NCBI GenBank assembly: GCA_031278395.1
Contig: JAITKM010000045.1
Coordinates: 1 to 61,640, forward strand
Direction of reading: 5' to 3'
DNA from: Deltaproteobacteria bacterium
GTDB lineage: Bacteria; Bdellovibrionota_C; UBA2361; SZUA-149; JAITKM01
Length of the DNA: 61,640 nucleotides
Below the pieces are notes generated by a model, which was not told the origin of the DNA, made no database searches, and saw only the letters and a program-made list of their open reading frames with translations. Positions 1 to 9,091 of the stretch are shown piece by piece. Numbering within the stretch: position 1 is the first letter of the stretch; each line of letters begins with the position of its first letter. The position numbers and the translations under genes are program-made.

Positions 1-52
1 CTTTTTCCAAGTTTTTCCTAAACCGGGCTTTTCCAGCCCAAAGGAGTCAAAA

Positions 53-331
53 ATGAAAAAGATCAGTTTGTTAGTGTTCGCAACGTTTATGTTCTTTGCT
101 GTGTTTTTTACAACAACAACCACCAACGCCCAATATCTCAGTTTTGGCGACAGAGGATTTCATATCTCCATTAGTCGTCATGGAGGAGTAAACCTCCGAA
201 TCGGTAATGGTGGTTATTACCATAATAATTACTACCGTAATTATTATGGTGTAAGAAGTCGCTATAGAAGTGGGTATAACTATATACCTGCGTATAAATA
301 CAGAAATGGCATAAGGGTTAGGATTCGTTAA
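53..331 (+). CDS. small secreted Gly/Tyr/Arg-rich protein
   Basis: A 92-residue protein of unknown function. Residues 1-26 form a clear Sec signal peptide: MKK start, a hydrophobic core, then a Thr run ending in TNA-Q. The mature part is short and rich in Gly, Tyr, Asn and Arg (NNYYRNYY, RYRSGYNY). This composition is typical of small exported surface or structural proteins. An AAGGAG ribosome site lies just upstream at about 41-46 and supports the start. The stop codon lies inside a 24-bp tandem duplication (314-361), and a strong terminator follows. No family recognised. Confidence 0.75.
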   Translation: MKKISLLVFATFMFFAVFFTTTTTNAQYLSFGDRGFHISISRHGGVNLRIGNGGYYHNNYYRNYYGVRSRYRSGYNYIPAYKYRNGIRVRIR

Positions 332-361
332 AATGAAAGGGTTAGGATTCATTAAAATGAA
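314..361 (+). repeat. 24-bp tandem duplication across a stop codon
   Basis: Two adjacent copies of a unit beginning AGGGTTAGGATTC differ at one base (G/A). The first copy carries the last codons and TAA stop of the small secreted gene; the second lies beyond it. This looks like a recent slippage duplication. Confidence 0.9.
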
Positions 362-381
362 ACTTAACTCTGCAAACACAA

Positions 382-424
382 AAAGGCTAAAACATGACTT
401 CATGTTTTAGCCTTTAGTTTTTTT
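382..424 (+). terminator. rho-independent terminator
   Basis: A perfect 16-bp stem (382-397 with 400-415, core GGCTAAAACATGA) with a two-base loop is followed by a T-rich run. It ends the small secreted gene. Confidence 0.9.
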
Positions 425-476
425 ACTACGGTTTTCAAAATCTCTACTACCCATCATTTATTCTCAAAAAATATTC

Positions 477-635
477 TCAAAAAAACGAAACAAGAAAAAA
501 ACTACACATTGTTGATCTACTCACTCCATTCGAATCAAGTTGCGCAACTATTTCTCCCGTCGTAATCTCTAGCGAAGGACCACGAAGTATTTCTTTTTAA
601 CCATATCCTACATGAGTGTCTTTTAGTTTCAGCAT
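477..635 (-). pseudogene. livF: decayed N-terminal fragment of a LivF-type ABC ATPase
   Basis: Reading the minus strand from ATG at 635 gives MLKLKDTHVGYG, a TAA stop, then KEILRGPSLEITTGEIVAQL and DSNGVSRST. This matches the start of branched-chain amino acid transporter ATPases (MLKL..LHVGYG..EVLRGVSLE...GEIVALLG.NGAGKST, from memory). The gene has an in-frame stop in place of a Lys codon. Its Walker A is ruined: G to D, and GAGK to GVSR. It then loses similarity and ends at TGA near 477. No other part of the gene is seen, so this is a short relic. It was identified by eye; a protein search of the conceptual translation would settle it. Confidence 0.6.
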
Positions 636-790
636 AAAAAATTTTTCGTCCTAAAATAAGAGGTCATTATTGTAACTAGATTATATTTACGAGAAAAAAT
701 ATAAAATTAGGCTTCTTTAAAAATTACCAATTAATTTAGGATATTGCGCTTATCAAAATCATTAAAAAAATAATAAAATAAAGAAACCAG

Positions 791-807
791 GAACCCCATA
801 CCAGAAA
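791..807 (+). repeat. solo end of the dispersed GTTACTTTT repeat family
   Basis: GAACCCCATACCAGAAA, a partial copy lacking the AAAGT half. It lies in the 425-941 gap, which otherwise holds only the livF relic and AT-rich DNA. Confidence 0.7.
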
Positions 808-941
808 AAACATATCATTATACTATTAATTTATTACTAAATTATTACTATTGAATCAAAAATAATTACATGCTTAAACCCCCCAAAATTAATTTAAGGC
901 TTAATAACAACCTAATAACAATAAGGACCAAATTAAATACT

Positions 942-2825
942 ATGAGTAACGAAAATTTAAATACATGTTGTGAAAAAATAAAATCATGGCTCAAGAACTG
1001 GTGTTGCTGCAGTTCTTGCTCTACAAACGATGAAAACTTAACTCAAAATGAAAAATTAAAAGCTTGGGTTAAAGAATGGGCAGACTGGTGTGAACCAAAT
1101 GCAGTTTATTGGTGCAACGGCTCCGAAGAAGAAAACCAAAGTTTACTTGACCAAATGGTTGCAAGCGGTATGGCAGTAAAATTAAATGAACAAAAACGCC
1201 CTAACAGTTACTACTTTCAATCTGACTCTAGCGATGTATCACGTGTCGAAGATAGAACTTTCATCTGTTCAAAAACTCAAATTGAAGCTGGACCAACTAA
1301 CAACTGGAAAGATCCAGTCGAAATGAAAGCCATCCTACGTAACCTCTACAAAGGTTGCATGAAAGGACGCACAATGTACGTCATTCCTTTTAGTATGGGA
1401 CCGCTAGGATCTAATATTGCTCACATCGGCGTTGAGCTTTCTGATTCACCTTACGTAGCAGTCAGTATGCGCATTATGACTCGCATGGGGAAAAGCGCCT
1501 TAGACGTCCTTGGTAATGGAAACTTTGTTAAGTGCATTCATTCTATTGGCGCTCCGCTAGCTGTTGGACAAAAAGATTCCAAATGGCCTTGTAACAAAGA
1601 AAAATATATTACGCACTTCCCAGAAGACAAAGAAATTTGGTCTTACGGCAGTGGTTACGGTGGAAACGCACTCCTTGGTAAGAAATGTTTTGCTTTGCGT
1701 ATTGCTTCCACAATGGCACGCGAAGACGGCTGGCTTGCAGAACATATGTTAATTTTGGGGATTACTAATCCACAAGGCGTCAAAAAATACATTGTCGCCG
1801 CCTTCCCAAGTGCTTGCGGAAAAACTAACCTTGCAATGTTGGTGCCTACAATTCAAGGTTGGAAAGTCGAGTGTGTTGGCGACGATATTGCATGGATGAA
1901 ATTCGGTGAAGATGGTCGTTTATATGCGATCAACCCAGAAGCTGGATTTTTCGGTGTTGCGCCTCTAACTTCTATGAAATCCAATCCTAATGCCATGCTT
2001 TCTTGCACCAAAAATTCATTGTTCACAAATGTTGCTCTAACTCCAGACAACGATATTTGGTGGGAAGGTATGACTGATGAAAAACCAGCTCAATTAACTA
2101 GTTGGACTGGCGAAACTTGGACACCGGATAGTGAAAAGCCAGCGGCTCATCCAAATTCAAGATTTACTGCGCCGGCTAAGCAGTGTCCTGTAATTGATAA
2201 AAATTGGGAAAATCCACGAGGGGTCCCTATTTCTGCTATTTTATTTGGAGGTCGCCGTCCTTCAACTGTTCCTCTTATTCATCAGGCTTTTAACTGGAAT
2301 CATGGCACATTTCTAGGTTCAATTGTTTCGTCTGAAACAACAGCAGCCAGCGTTGGCACTGTTGGCATTGTGCGCCGTGACCCGTTTGCGATGCTGCCAT
2401 TCTGCGGTTACAACATGGGTGACTATTTTAAGCATTGGCTAAATATAGGTAAAAAAACAGACCAAGACAAACTACCTAAGATTTTCTATGTCAATTGGTT
2501 TAGAAAAGATGCCAATGGTAAATTTTTATGGCCTGGTTTTGGCGAAAACAGTCGCGTCTTGAAGTGGATTTGCGAAAGGATTGATGGAACAGCCAAGGCA
2601 AATGAAACTGCAATTGGGTATGTTCCTGAAAAAGATGCTTTGGATTTATCAGGGTTAGCAGGTTTTGAAAACAATTCTGCGCTAGACGAATTGTTAAAAG
2701 TCGACAAAGAACAGTGGCTAAAGGAAATAGAGTTAATCAAAGAACATTACACAAAATTTGGCGATCGGCTGCCTGAGGAACTTAAAACTGAGCTGAACAA
2801 CCTTGAGAGTAGATTAAATAAATAA
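942..2825 (+). CDS. pckG: phosphoenolpyruvate carboxykinase (GTP)
   Basis: Converts oxaloacetate and GTP to phosphoenolpyruvate, GDP and CO2 in the cytoplasm (gluconeogenesis or anaplerosis). The GTP-type family is shown by the P-loop [12 protein letters not shown] at about residue 287, VGDDIAWM at about 311, GRRPSTVPL near 437 and [15 protein letters not shown] chose ATG 942 (628 residues) over ATG 870 because AAGGA lies upstream at 923 and the length then fits the family (about 590-630). An odd feature is the N-terminal extension with a cysteine cluster (residues 9-26: CC...CCCSSC) ahead of the usual start of homology. The gene stands alone with its own terminator. Confidence 0.97.
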   Translation: MSNENLNTCCEKIKSWLKNWCCCSSCSTNDENLTQNEKLKAWVKEWADWCEPNAVYWCNGSEEENQSLLDQMVASGMAVKLNEQKRPNSYYFQSDSSDVSRVEDRTFICSKTQIEAGPTNNWKDPVEMKAILRNLYKGCMKGRTMYVIPFSMGPLGSNIAHIGVELSDSPYVAVSMRIMTRMGKSALDVLGNGNFVKCIHSIGAPLAVGQKDSKWPCNKEKYITHFPEDKEIWSYGSGYGGNALLGKKCFALRIASTMAREDGWLAEHMLILGITNPQGVKKYIVAAFPSACGKTNLAMLVPTIQGWKVECVGDDIAWMKFGEDGRLYAINPEAGFFGVAPLTSMKSNPNAMLSCTKNSLFTNVALTPDNDIWWEGMTDEKPAQLTSWTGETWTPDSEKPAAHPNSRFTAPAKQCPVIDKNWENPRGVPISAILFGGRRPSTVPLIHQAFNWNHGTFLGSIVSSETTAASVGTVGIVRRDPFAMLPFCGYNMGDYFKHWLNIGKKTDQDKLPKIFYVNWFRKDANGKFLWPGFGENSRVLKWICERIDGTAKANETAIGYVPEKDALDLSGLAGFENNSALDELLKVDKEQWLKEIELIKEHYTKFGDRLPEELKTELNNLESRLNK

Positions 2826-2847
2826 TTTTCATATCTCCCTCCTTTGT

Positions 2848-2889
2848 AGAGTTACTTTCCTTCTCATCGGAAAGTAACTCTTTTTTTTT
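2848..2889 (+). terminator. rho-independent terminator of pckG
   Basis: A 13-bp stem (AGAGTTACTTTCC at 2848-2860 with its complement at 2869-2881) is followed by nine or more T residues. The stem contains GTTACTTT, the same octamer as the core of the dispersed repeat; this may be coincidence. Confidence 0.9.
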
Positions 2890-2941
2890 GCATTATCCGG
2901 TACTAAAAATGCGGGATGCTAGATTCTTAGAATTTTAACGA

Positions 2942-3679
2942 TTATGTATTACTTATTGATTTGCTCTCTTGATTCTGGTTCTGTTCTTCTTTATTAGTCT
3001 GTTGGTCTTTGATTAGGGCTGCTTGGCTTTTTTCACGAGCTTGTTCTTTAGTTTCGTCGTTCACATTCCAATCGTGAATTTTATAAATATAAAAAGAAGT
3101 ATCACCAGATTGTTTAGCTTTTAACCTAGTAGCTGTGCGCCCACCAGATTCAAAGCTTTCCAGCATCTCCACCGTGCTGGCTAACTCGATTACAAAGATA
3201 GTTTCTCTTTTATACAAATTCGACTCTAAAATTTCTTTAACTAATTCATTGCCATTTAGCACAATTTCTTTTCGATACGGCGCATCACTAAAAATCAAAT
3301 CGTAATGTTCAACCTGGCTTAACGCCCAGTGGTGACCAGCCTTTCTTTTGTTAATAAAAGACTCTACTTTCGTACAAAAAGTTTTATAATCTGCTCTTGG
3401 GATGTTTAGTCTGGCGCCTGTTTCATGGATACAAGCAACTACTGGTTTGCGTTTTTCAATAAAAGTTACAAATTTTGCTCCCCGCGAGAGAGATTCAAAT
3501 CCCAAAGAACCGCTACCGGAATATAAATCTAAAACGTTGATACCCTCGAAATTCAGCAGATTGGTAAGCATTGCAAACAATGAATTCTTAGTTGCTGCCA
3601 TGGTTGGACGTAAAATCAAAGTCCCGTGTGGCGGACTACAAACTTCTTGCCCTTTATACTTTCCTGCTAAAATTCTCAT
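2942..3679 (-). CDS. rsmD: 16S rRNA (guanine(966)-N2)-methyltransferase
   Basis: Methylates G966 of 16S rRNA using S-adenosylmethionine. The chosen start gives MRILAGKYKGQ, the standard RsmD N-terminus; longer starts at 3715 (ATG) and 3742 (GTG) are open and cannot be excluded. The SAM-binding motif NVLDLYSGSGSLGFESLSRG is intact. The catalytic loop, usually DPPY, reads DAPY (in FSDAPYRKE). The C-terminus carries an unusual hydrophilic tail of about 45 residues rich in Glu, Gln, Lys and Asn, beyond the normal family end. The gene lies alone on the minus strand, convergent with pckG. Confidence 0.9.
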   Translation of the reverse strand: MRILAGKYKGQEVCSPPHGTLILRPTMAATKNSLFAMLTNLLNFEGINVLDLYSGSGSLGFESLSRGAKFVTFIEKRKPVVACIHETGARLNIPRADYKTFCTKVESFINKRKAGHHWALSQVEHYDLIFSDAPYRKEIVLNGNELVKEILESNLYKRETIFVIELASTVEMLESFESGGRTATRLKAKQSGDTSFYIYKIHDWNVNDETKEQAREKSQAALIKDQQTNKEEQNQNQESKSISNT

Positions 3680-3796
3680 ATCATATCCGAAAGAATATCC
3701 AAATGTATTTGCCATACTATTTCTTAATAAATGGGTTACCACTATAAAATTTTTATCTCTGGTTAGGTTATAGCCTTAGTTTTTAATTTTAGCGTA

Positions 3797-4330
3797 TTAC
3801 CTAATTGACTCCCGACATAAAAATTTATGTTCTATAATTTCAAAAATACCAAATATCACAGCTGTATAGAATAAATCACCAGTGACTGCATAACCCAAAA
3901 AAGGAATTGCCATTATATAACAACTTAAAAGACCTGTTAAAGTTAGCGGATATAAATTTTCCAACCAACCAGAATACCAAACAGCAAAATTAGTAACTAC
4001 AAAGTAAATTATTGAACTAAACAAAGTTCCACCAGCAATACTAAGTAGAGCGTCTTTTTTAGTTTTAACAATACTTCCAACATAAATAATTAAAACCAGA
4101 CTTAAATATGTAGACCACATAACCACGTGTAGCCCTAAGAATAAATCACTAATTAACATGCTAGCCAAAACTAAACTGACAGCTTGCAACTTACTAGTAA
4201 GATAATAGCCACTAAACATAGCTAAGGCCACGGTTGGTACAAAGTTTGGCGGATGTGGCATACATCTAAAAACGGCGCTGATTAAGACTATTCCACAAAT
4301 TGAAAAAAATCTAATTTGATTTATTTTCAT
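3797..4330 (-). CDS. integral membrane protein, DUF6580-like
   Basis: A 177-residue hydrophobic protein with about five membrane helices. The N-terminal RCMPHPPNFVPTVALAMFSGYY and the spacing of helices resemble the DUF6580 family, which is similar in build to small S-component transport proteins; no substrate is known. It follows the ParA gene on the same strand after an 18-bp gap and may be cotranscribed. Family assignment is from memory of the PHPPNF..VAALA..SG pattern. Confidence 0.7.
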   Translation of the reverse strand: MKINQIRFFSICGIVLISAVFRCMPHPPNFVPTVALAMFSGYYLTSKLQAVSLVLASMLISDLFLGLHVVMWSTYLSLVLIIYVGSIVKTKKDALLSIAGGTLFSSIIYFVVTNFAVWYSGWLENLYPLTLTGLLSCYIMAIPFLGYAVTGDLFYTAVIFGIFEIIEHKFLCRESIR

Positions 4331-4348
4331 AAAATATATTTTTAAAAT

Positions 4349-5176
4349 CTACATTGCCAAACTCAAATTCTCAGCATCGTTTTCTGGTTCAGCTAGATAA
4401 GCTAGTAGCCCCTTTATTTCTAGCGCGACTGCACTGTATTGTTCTGCCAATTTTTTTGTATCCTTTAAATCAAAAGCTGTTCGATGGAGAAAGCTTAAAC
4501 GGTTTTGATTTTCTGTTCGATTAACGAAAGAGTTCAAAAGATAGATTGGCTTTTCGTCTCTTTTGTTATGCAATTTCTGTTCAATACTTGAATTAGATAA
4601 AGTTCGGACTTGGGTAGCTGAACTGTTGACCATGGTTCTAATAATTGACCAATCCGGCTTAGTAATATGTCCACAATAATTAAAAAGCTCTTCCAAACAG
4701 TCAATACTCATCGCGCTGGAATCTATTGGCACAACTACCATATTTGAAACTGCAATAGCATTGCGTAGCAGCACATTAAAATCTGGCGCTGTATCGACAA
4801 CGATATTATCATAACTTTGTTTTAAATATTCGATAAATTGTGGGAAAAAAGTCTTAAAGCTGGTTGCGCTGCGTCCCCAATAAAAATGTCTTAATTCTGC
4901 GCCACCTTTGATCAAATCATAATTTGTGCGAACATGGATAATATGTTCCTTGAGGTTGTTAAAATTCTTCTCTTTTAAAAATAGGTGAGCCAATGGAGAC
5001 TCTGTGTTAAAAGGTTTTATCTCTGAACCTTGAAAGTAACGGCTTGCATGAGCTGCTGGGTCAAGGTCGAGGAAGATGGTTTTTTGCTGCATTTTTGCAA
5101 GGGCGTGTCCCACATTCAACGACATTGATGTTTTTCCAACCCCACCTTTTAATGATGTAAAACAAATAATAGACAT
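4349..5176 (-). CDS. ParA/Soj-family ATPase
   Basis: A 275-residue deviant Walker ATPase. The N-terminal KGGVGKTSMSLNVGHAL motif, LDLDPAAHAS (Walker A'-associated) and VVDTAPDFN (Walker B) are intact. Such proteins position DNA, flagella or other cargo. The start is supported by an AAGGTG ribosome site. No ParB or parS sequence was recognised nearby, so this is an orphan ParA. Its partner is unknown; the possible remnant at 5314-5511 lies just upstream on the same strand. Confidence 0.9.
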   Translation of the reverse strand: MSIICFTSLKGGVGKTSMSLNVGHALAKMQQKTIFLDLDPAAHASRYFQGSEIKPFNTESPLAHLFLKEKNFNNLKEHIIHVRTNYDLIKGGAELRHFYWGRSATSFKTFFPQFIEYLKQSYDNIVVDTAPDFNVLLRNAIAVSNMVVVPIDSSAMSIDCLEELFNYCGHITKPDWSIIRTMVNSSATQVRTLSNSSIEQKLHNKRDEKPIYLLNSFVNRTENQNRLSFLHRTAFDLKDTKKLAEQYSAVALEIKGLLAYLAEPENDAENLSLAM

Positions 5177-5274
5177 AATTTTTGCACCTTAAAAGCTCGC
5201 TCTTATATTCTAATTTGACTCAAAAAATCAAATATAATTTGTTATTAATAACATACTTAAATCATTACCTTTTA

Positions 5275-5292
5275 CTGGTACAGGGTTACTTT
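5275..5292 (+). repeat. solo end of the dispersed repeat family
   Basis: CTGGTACAGGGTTACTTT, full core, GTTACT orientation, in the divergent gap between parA and kamA. Confidence 0.85.
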
Positions 5293-5313
5293 CAATTCTG
5301 GTAATTCTAGTAT

Positions 5314-5511
5314 TTAATTTTGGCTGGATTCTAGTATAGCAGCGCTATAATTATTAATTAAATCACTCATATTTTTACCCACCATGGTTTGAATTTCGTC
5401 GTGGCTGACTTGTGGCTGACTTTTTGACCGAGATTGGCGAATTAAGTTTTTGAGCAAGATGTTTTTGCAATACTCAATGGACAATGCGCAATTTATACCT
5501 CTACGATCCAA
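5314..5511 (-). other. possible gene remnant upstream of parA
   Basis: A 65-codon frame with only a TTG start. The frame can be read upstream through a TGA (about 5512-5514) into QYYEKELPKKLKNLNFQQE, so a longer interrupted gene is possible. The C-terminal part (SHDEIQTMVGKNMSDLINNY) looks protein-like but matches no family I know. It may equally be chance. Confidence 0.25.
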
Positions 5512-5640
5512 TCATTCTTGCTGAAAGTTAAGATTTTTAAGCTTTTTGGGCAGCTCTTTTTCGTAATACTGTTAAGAATTCAATAGTTCGAACAAAAAAA
5601 CTCAAAAGCATTAAAACCTCTAAACCGTAAAAAATAATTA

Positions 5641-5668
5641 TTGACAATAATTTCAAAAAGAATAATGT
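5641..5668 (+). promoter_or_regulatory. sigma-70 type promoter for the kamA operon
   Basis: TTGACA (5641-5646), a 16-bp spacer and TAATGT (5663-5668) lie about 70 bp before the kamA ATG. Confidence 0.5.
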
Positions 5669-5738
5669 GCCGAAAAAATTTAGCTAGTAGTTCGTTAGAT
5701 CTACAATTTATTAAGTGCGTTAAAAAATATAAACTTTC

Positions 5739-6974
5739 ATGCCTGTAAATATTACTGCAACCAATTCAAATAACTCAAACACCTTAACTCAAATTACAGA
5801 AGACGATCAACCTCCCGGTTATCTCAAAACTGATTTTAATAATTTACCTATTTCAGATACAATTAACGATTTTAGAAAAAAGTTTTTTCCAGACATTACA
5901 CTTAGCAATTGGAACGACTGGCGTTGGCAAATAAAAAATCGTTTAAGCACTGCCGAAGAATTTCAAAAAATTATTTCTTTGTCAGACGACGAAAAATTAG
6001 CTTTCGCACAAAATAAAGGTATTCCAATTGCAGTTACTCCATATTATTTAGCCTTAATTTATAATAGCCAAAGTTCGTTAAGACGTTGCATGCTGCCCTC
6101 AATGGCTGAATTCTATCAAGCTCCCGGCGAAAAAGAAGACCCTCTTTCCGAAGAAAATCACAGCCCAATTCATGGTTTAGTTCATCGCTATAACGACCGC
6201 GCTTTATTTATGGCAACCGACTTCTGTTCTTGCTACTGTCGTTATTGCACGCGCTCTCGTCTGGTTGGTGGCGGTAGAAAATCTGCTCAAGCTAAAGCCT
6301 TAAAAATGAGATGGGAGTTAGCAATTAACTGGATTGCTGAGCATCCCGAAATTAAAGATGTCATTCTTTCGGGTGGCGATCCACTGACCTTGACAGATTC
6401 GCAGATTGAATTTTTATTAGAACGTATCCGCACCATTAAACATGTGGAGATTATCCGCATCGGCACCAAAATGCCTGTTGTTTTACCACAACGCATTACC
6501 AAGCCATTGCTAAAAATCTTAAAAAAATTTCATCCGCTCTTTGTCAGTATTCACTTTACTCACCCAGATGAGCTAACACTTGAAAACAAGATAACTTGTG
6601 AACGACTTGCCGATGCAGGTATTCCACTAGGTAGCCAAACTGTTTTATTAAATGGTATTAATAACAATCTGGAGACACTTTCCAGTTTAATGACTGGCTT
6701 ATTAAAACACAGAGTTCGCCCATATTATATATATCAGTGCGACCCAATTATTGGCTCGGCGCATTTTAGAACAAATGTCAAACATAGTGTTGAGCTAATT
6801 GGCAGTCTGCAAGGCAATATCTCTGGTTATGCAGTGCCTAACTACGTTGTGGACACACCTGGGGGCGGAGGTAAGATTTCACTGCTGCCGAATCGCATTG
6901 TGAGTATTGATGAAAATGGTCTGTGTCTGCAAAATTATGAACACAGCAAATTTTATTATCCTGAGTTTGAATAA
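5739..6974 (+). CDS. kamA: lysine 2,3-aminomutase
   Basis: Radical SAM, PLP-dependent enzyme that converts L-alpha-lysine to L-beta-lysine. The iron-sulfur motif CSCYCRYC gives Cys163, Cys167 and Cys170. The PLP lysine is Lys379 in DTPGGGGK. The two aspartates that hold the substrate side-chain amine are both present (Asp335 in YQCDP and Asp372 in VVDTPG). Their spacing (37 and then 7 to Lys379) equals that of the clostridial enzyme (Asp293, Asp330, Lys337). This supports lysine rather than glutamate as substrate. It heads a four-gene run with two ATP-grasp ligases and a GNAT, so beta-lysine is probably conjugated or acetylated. An EpmB-like role is less likely because no EpmA or EF-P is near. 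Confidence 0.93.
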   Translation: MPVNITATNSNNSNTLTQITEDDQPPGYLKTDFNNLPISDTINDFRKKFFPDITLSNWNDWRWQIKNRLSTAEEFQKIISLSDDEKLAFAQNKGIPIAVTPYYLALIYNSQSSLRRCMLPSMAEFYQAPGEKEDPLSEENHSPIHGLVHRYNDRALFMATDFCSCYCRYCTRSRLVGGGRKSAQAKALKMRWELAINWIAEHPEIKDVILSGGDPLTLTDSQIEFLLERIRTIKHVEIIRIGTKMPVVLPQRITKPLLKILKKFHPLFVSIHFTHPDELTLENKITCERLADAGIPLGSQTVLLNGINNNLETLSSLMTGLLKHRVRPYYIYQCDPIIGSAHFRTNVKHSVELIGSLQGNISGYAVPNYVVDTPGGGGKISLLPNRIVSIDENGLCLQNYEHSKFYYPEFE

Positions 6975-6997
6975 TCAAAATAAACGAACAATATCTT

Positions 6998-8008
6998 ATG
7001 AAAGTTGGTATAACATATGATCTCATTGACGATTATCTCGCCCAAGGTATGTCGCCACTTGAAGCTGTTGAGTTTGATAGTCCCATAACTATTAATGCAA
7101 TTAAAAACACACTGGAAAGTTTAGGACACAACGTAGATTGTATTGGTAATGCCATTGCCCTGATGAAACGTTTACTCGACGGCGACCGTTGGGATTTTGT
7201 CTTTAATATTGCCGAGGGGCTCCATGGCTTAGGACGTGAAGCTCAAGTGCCGGCTATCCTAGATGTTTATAATATTCCCTATACTTTTTCAGATACTGTT
7301 GTCCTAGCCTTAACTCTGAATAAGGCTATAACTAAGCGAGTTATCTGTGATTTTGGGCTTAAAACCCCAAATTTCAAAACTATAGAAAAAATAGCCGACT
7401 TGGCGCAATTAAACAGCTTAACTTTCCCGCTTTTTGCTAAACCTATTGGCGAAGGGACAGGAAAAGGCGTTACTCAAGATTCTTATCTGCCAAATATTCA
7501 AGCCGCCGAGAAAACAATTAAAAATTTACTAACCCAGTATCACCAACCTGTATTAGTTGAGGAATATCTGCCAGGTCGTGAGTTCACGATTGCTATTTTA
7601 GGAACTGGCACTGAGGCAAAAGTTATCGGAACCACAGAAATTTTCTTAACTAGTAACTCAGAGAAATACGCGTATACGTATTTAAACAAAGTTGAGAATT
7701 TGGTTAAGGAAGTTTATTTATCTCAAAGTGAACGTCGTGCAGATAAAGAAGTTTGGCTTGCCGAAGATTTAGCGTTGCAAGCTCATAAAGCTTTAAACTG
7801 CCGTGATGTTTCGCGAGTAGATATTCGCTCCGACGCAAATGGAGTTCCTCATTTTATAGAAATTAACGCTATTCCTGGTATTCGTCCTGAATATTCAGAT
7901 CTGCCTTTAATTACTAAACACAATGGTCTTTCCTATCAAGAGTTAATTGCGGAAATTATTAAACGAGTTGAAAATTTATTAATAATCAATCAAGCTCAAA
8001 CAGTATAA
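6998..8008 (+). CDS. ATP-grasp ligase, D-Ala-D-Ala ligase-like (first)
   Basis: A 336-residue ATP-grasp protein related to D-alanine-D-alanine ligase (Ddl). It likely joins a carboxylate to an amine with ATP. Visible signs are FAKPIGEGTGKGV (ATP-binding lysine and glycine-rich loop), VEEYLPGREFTIAIL, and the metal-binding end FIEINAIPGIRPEYSDLP (canonical EVNT.PG). It starts 23 bp after kamA and is followed after 13 bp by a second paralogue. Position beside an aminomutase and next to no murein genes argues against a cell-wall role. The substrate is unknown; beta-lysine is a reasonable guess. Confidence 0.85.
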   Translation: MKVGITYDLIDDYLAQGMSPLEAVEFDSPITINAIKNTLESLGHNVDCIGNAIALMKRLLDGDRWDFVFNIAEGLHGLGREAQVPAILDVYNIPYTFSDTVVLALTLNKAITKRVICDFGLKTPNFKTIEKIADLAQLNSLTFPLFAKPIGEGTGKGVTQDSYLPNIQAAEKTIKNLLTQYHQPVLVEEYLPGREFTIAILGTGTEAKVIGTTEIFLTSNSEKYAYTYLNKVENLVKEVYLSQSERRADKEVWLAEDLALQAHKALNCRDVSRVDIRSDANGVPHFIEINAIPGIRPEYSDLPLITKHNGLSYQELIAEIIKRVENLLIINQAQTV

Positions 8009-8021
8009 AAATTTTTTATTT

Positions 8022-9053
8022 ATGGGAAAAATTCTAATTCTATATGATGTCATTCCTGAGCAGCCTCGGATTGAGCAACAGGATAATTTAGACGAAGCTA
8101 GGCACGTTGAAAAAGCTATTTTAGAGTTGGGTAATTATGAATATCTTGGCAAATACCCAGTTAGTTTAGATTTACAAAAAACCAAAGAGTTATTGCGCGA
8201 GCTAAAGCCAGATTTGATATTTAATTTGGTTGAATCTTTAAACGACAACGACTATCTGGGAACTATTCTGCCGGCGTTTTTAGAAACTGAAAAAATCAAA
8301 TATACTGGCTCGTCAACTGGAAGTTTACTGTTAAGCTCGAACAAAGTTTGGGCTAAACAAATTATGCGCGCTAATAATCTGCCAACCATAACCGAAGATT
8401 ATGAAGTCGGGCATAATTTGTATGTGATTAAATCAATTACTGAACATTGTTCGTATGGCATGGACGACACAGCTGTCGTTTCTGTTAAAAGCCAAGCCGA
8501 GTTAGATCTTGAAATTCATAAACGTTCGCAACTGATTAATTCTTATTGTTTTGCCGAGCAATATCTGGATGGTCGAGAGTTTAACGTAACCCTATTAAAT
8601 GGCAGGGTGATAACCATGTCAGAAATACTGTATCTTGAATATCCTGAAAATAAACCTAAGATTTATAATTATATTGCCAAATGGGAAGATCATTCATTTG
8701 AAAGTTTGCATACTATTTATTCTCATGATTTTTCAAAAAAAGACCAGAGCCTGCTTGAAAAAATGAAAAAGATAGCAGAGCGTTGTTGGCAAATTCTTAA
8801 TATTGATGGTTATGCCAGAGTTGATTTTCGTACAGATAGTCAGGACAACCCCTATATCTTAGAAATTAATACTAATCCTGGTATTGCCGAAGATGGCGAT
8901 TTTGGTAAAACCCTAAAAGCTTTTGGGCTAACCTACAACTGGGCGATTAATGAGATTATCAAGAATGCACTAAATCCAGCTCCGCCTACTGATACTCCTG
9001 TTGTTATAGTAGAAAAATTGGACAACTCTCCCAAGCTAGCGTGTAGCTGCTAA
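8022..9053 (+). CDS. ATP-grasp ligase, D-Ala-D-Ala ligase-like (second)
   Basis: A 343-residue paralogue of the preceding ligase, clearly diverged from it. It keeps the ATP-grasp layout: MGKILILYDV start, YTGSSTGSLLLSSNKVWAKQIM (central domain entry), AEQYLDGREFNVTLL and the metal-binding LEINTNPGIAEDGDFGK. The C-terminus has a Pro-rich stretch and ends KLACSC. Two unlike ligases in tandem suggest two successive couplings or a heteromeric enzyme. No strong ribosome site is visible. Substrate unknown. Confidence 0.83.
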   Translation: MGKILILYDVIPEQPRIEQQDNLDEARHVEKAILELGNYEYLGKYPVSLDLQKTKELLRELKPDLIFNLVESLNDNDYLGTILPAFLETEKIKYTGSSTGSLLLSSNKVWAKQIMRANNLPTITEDYEVGHNLYVIKSITEHCSYGMDDTAVVSVKSQAELDLEIHKRSQLINSYCFAEQYLDGREFNVTLLNGRVITMSEILYLEYPENKPKIYNYIAKWEDHSFESLHTIYSHDFSKKDQSLLEKMKKIAERCWQILNIDGYARVDFRTDSQDNPYILEINTNPGIAEDGDFGKTLKAFGLTYNWAINEIIKNALNPAPPTDTPVVIVEKLDNSPKLACSC

Positions 9054-9091
9054 GGTCTCTAACTATTAATTAAATCCGCCAATATGAATAT

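Noticed and set aside
4349-5600. chromosome partition locus or replication origin at the ParA gene
   Set aside because: No ParB, parS-like palindrome, DnaA gene or DnaA-box cluster was recognised.
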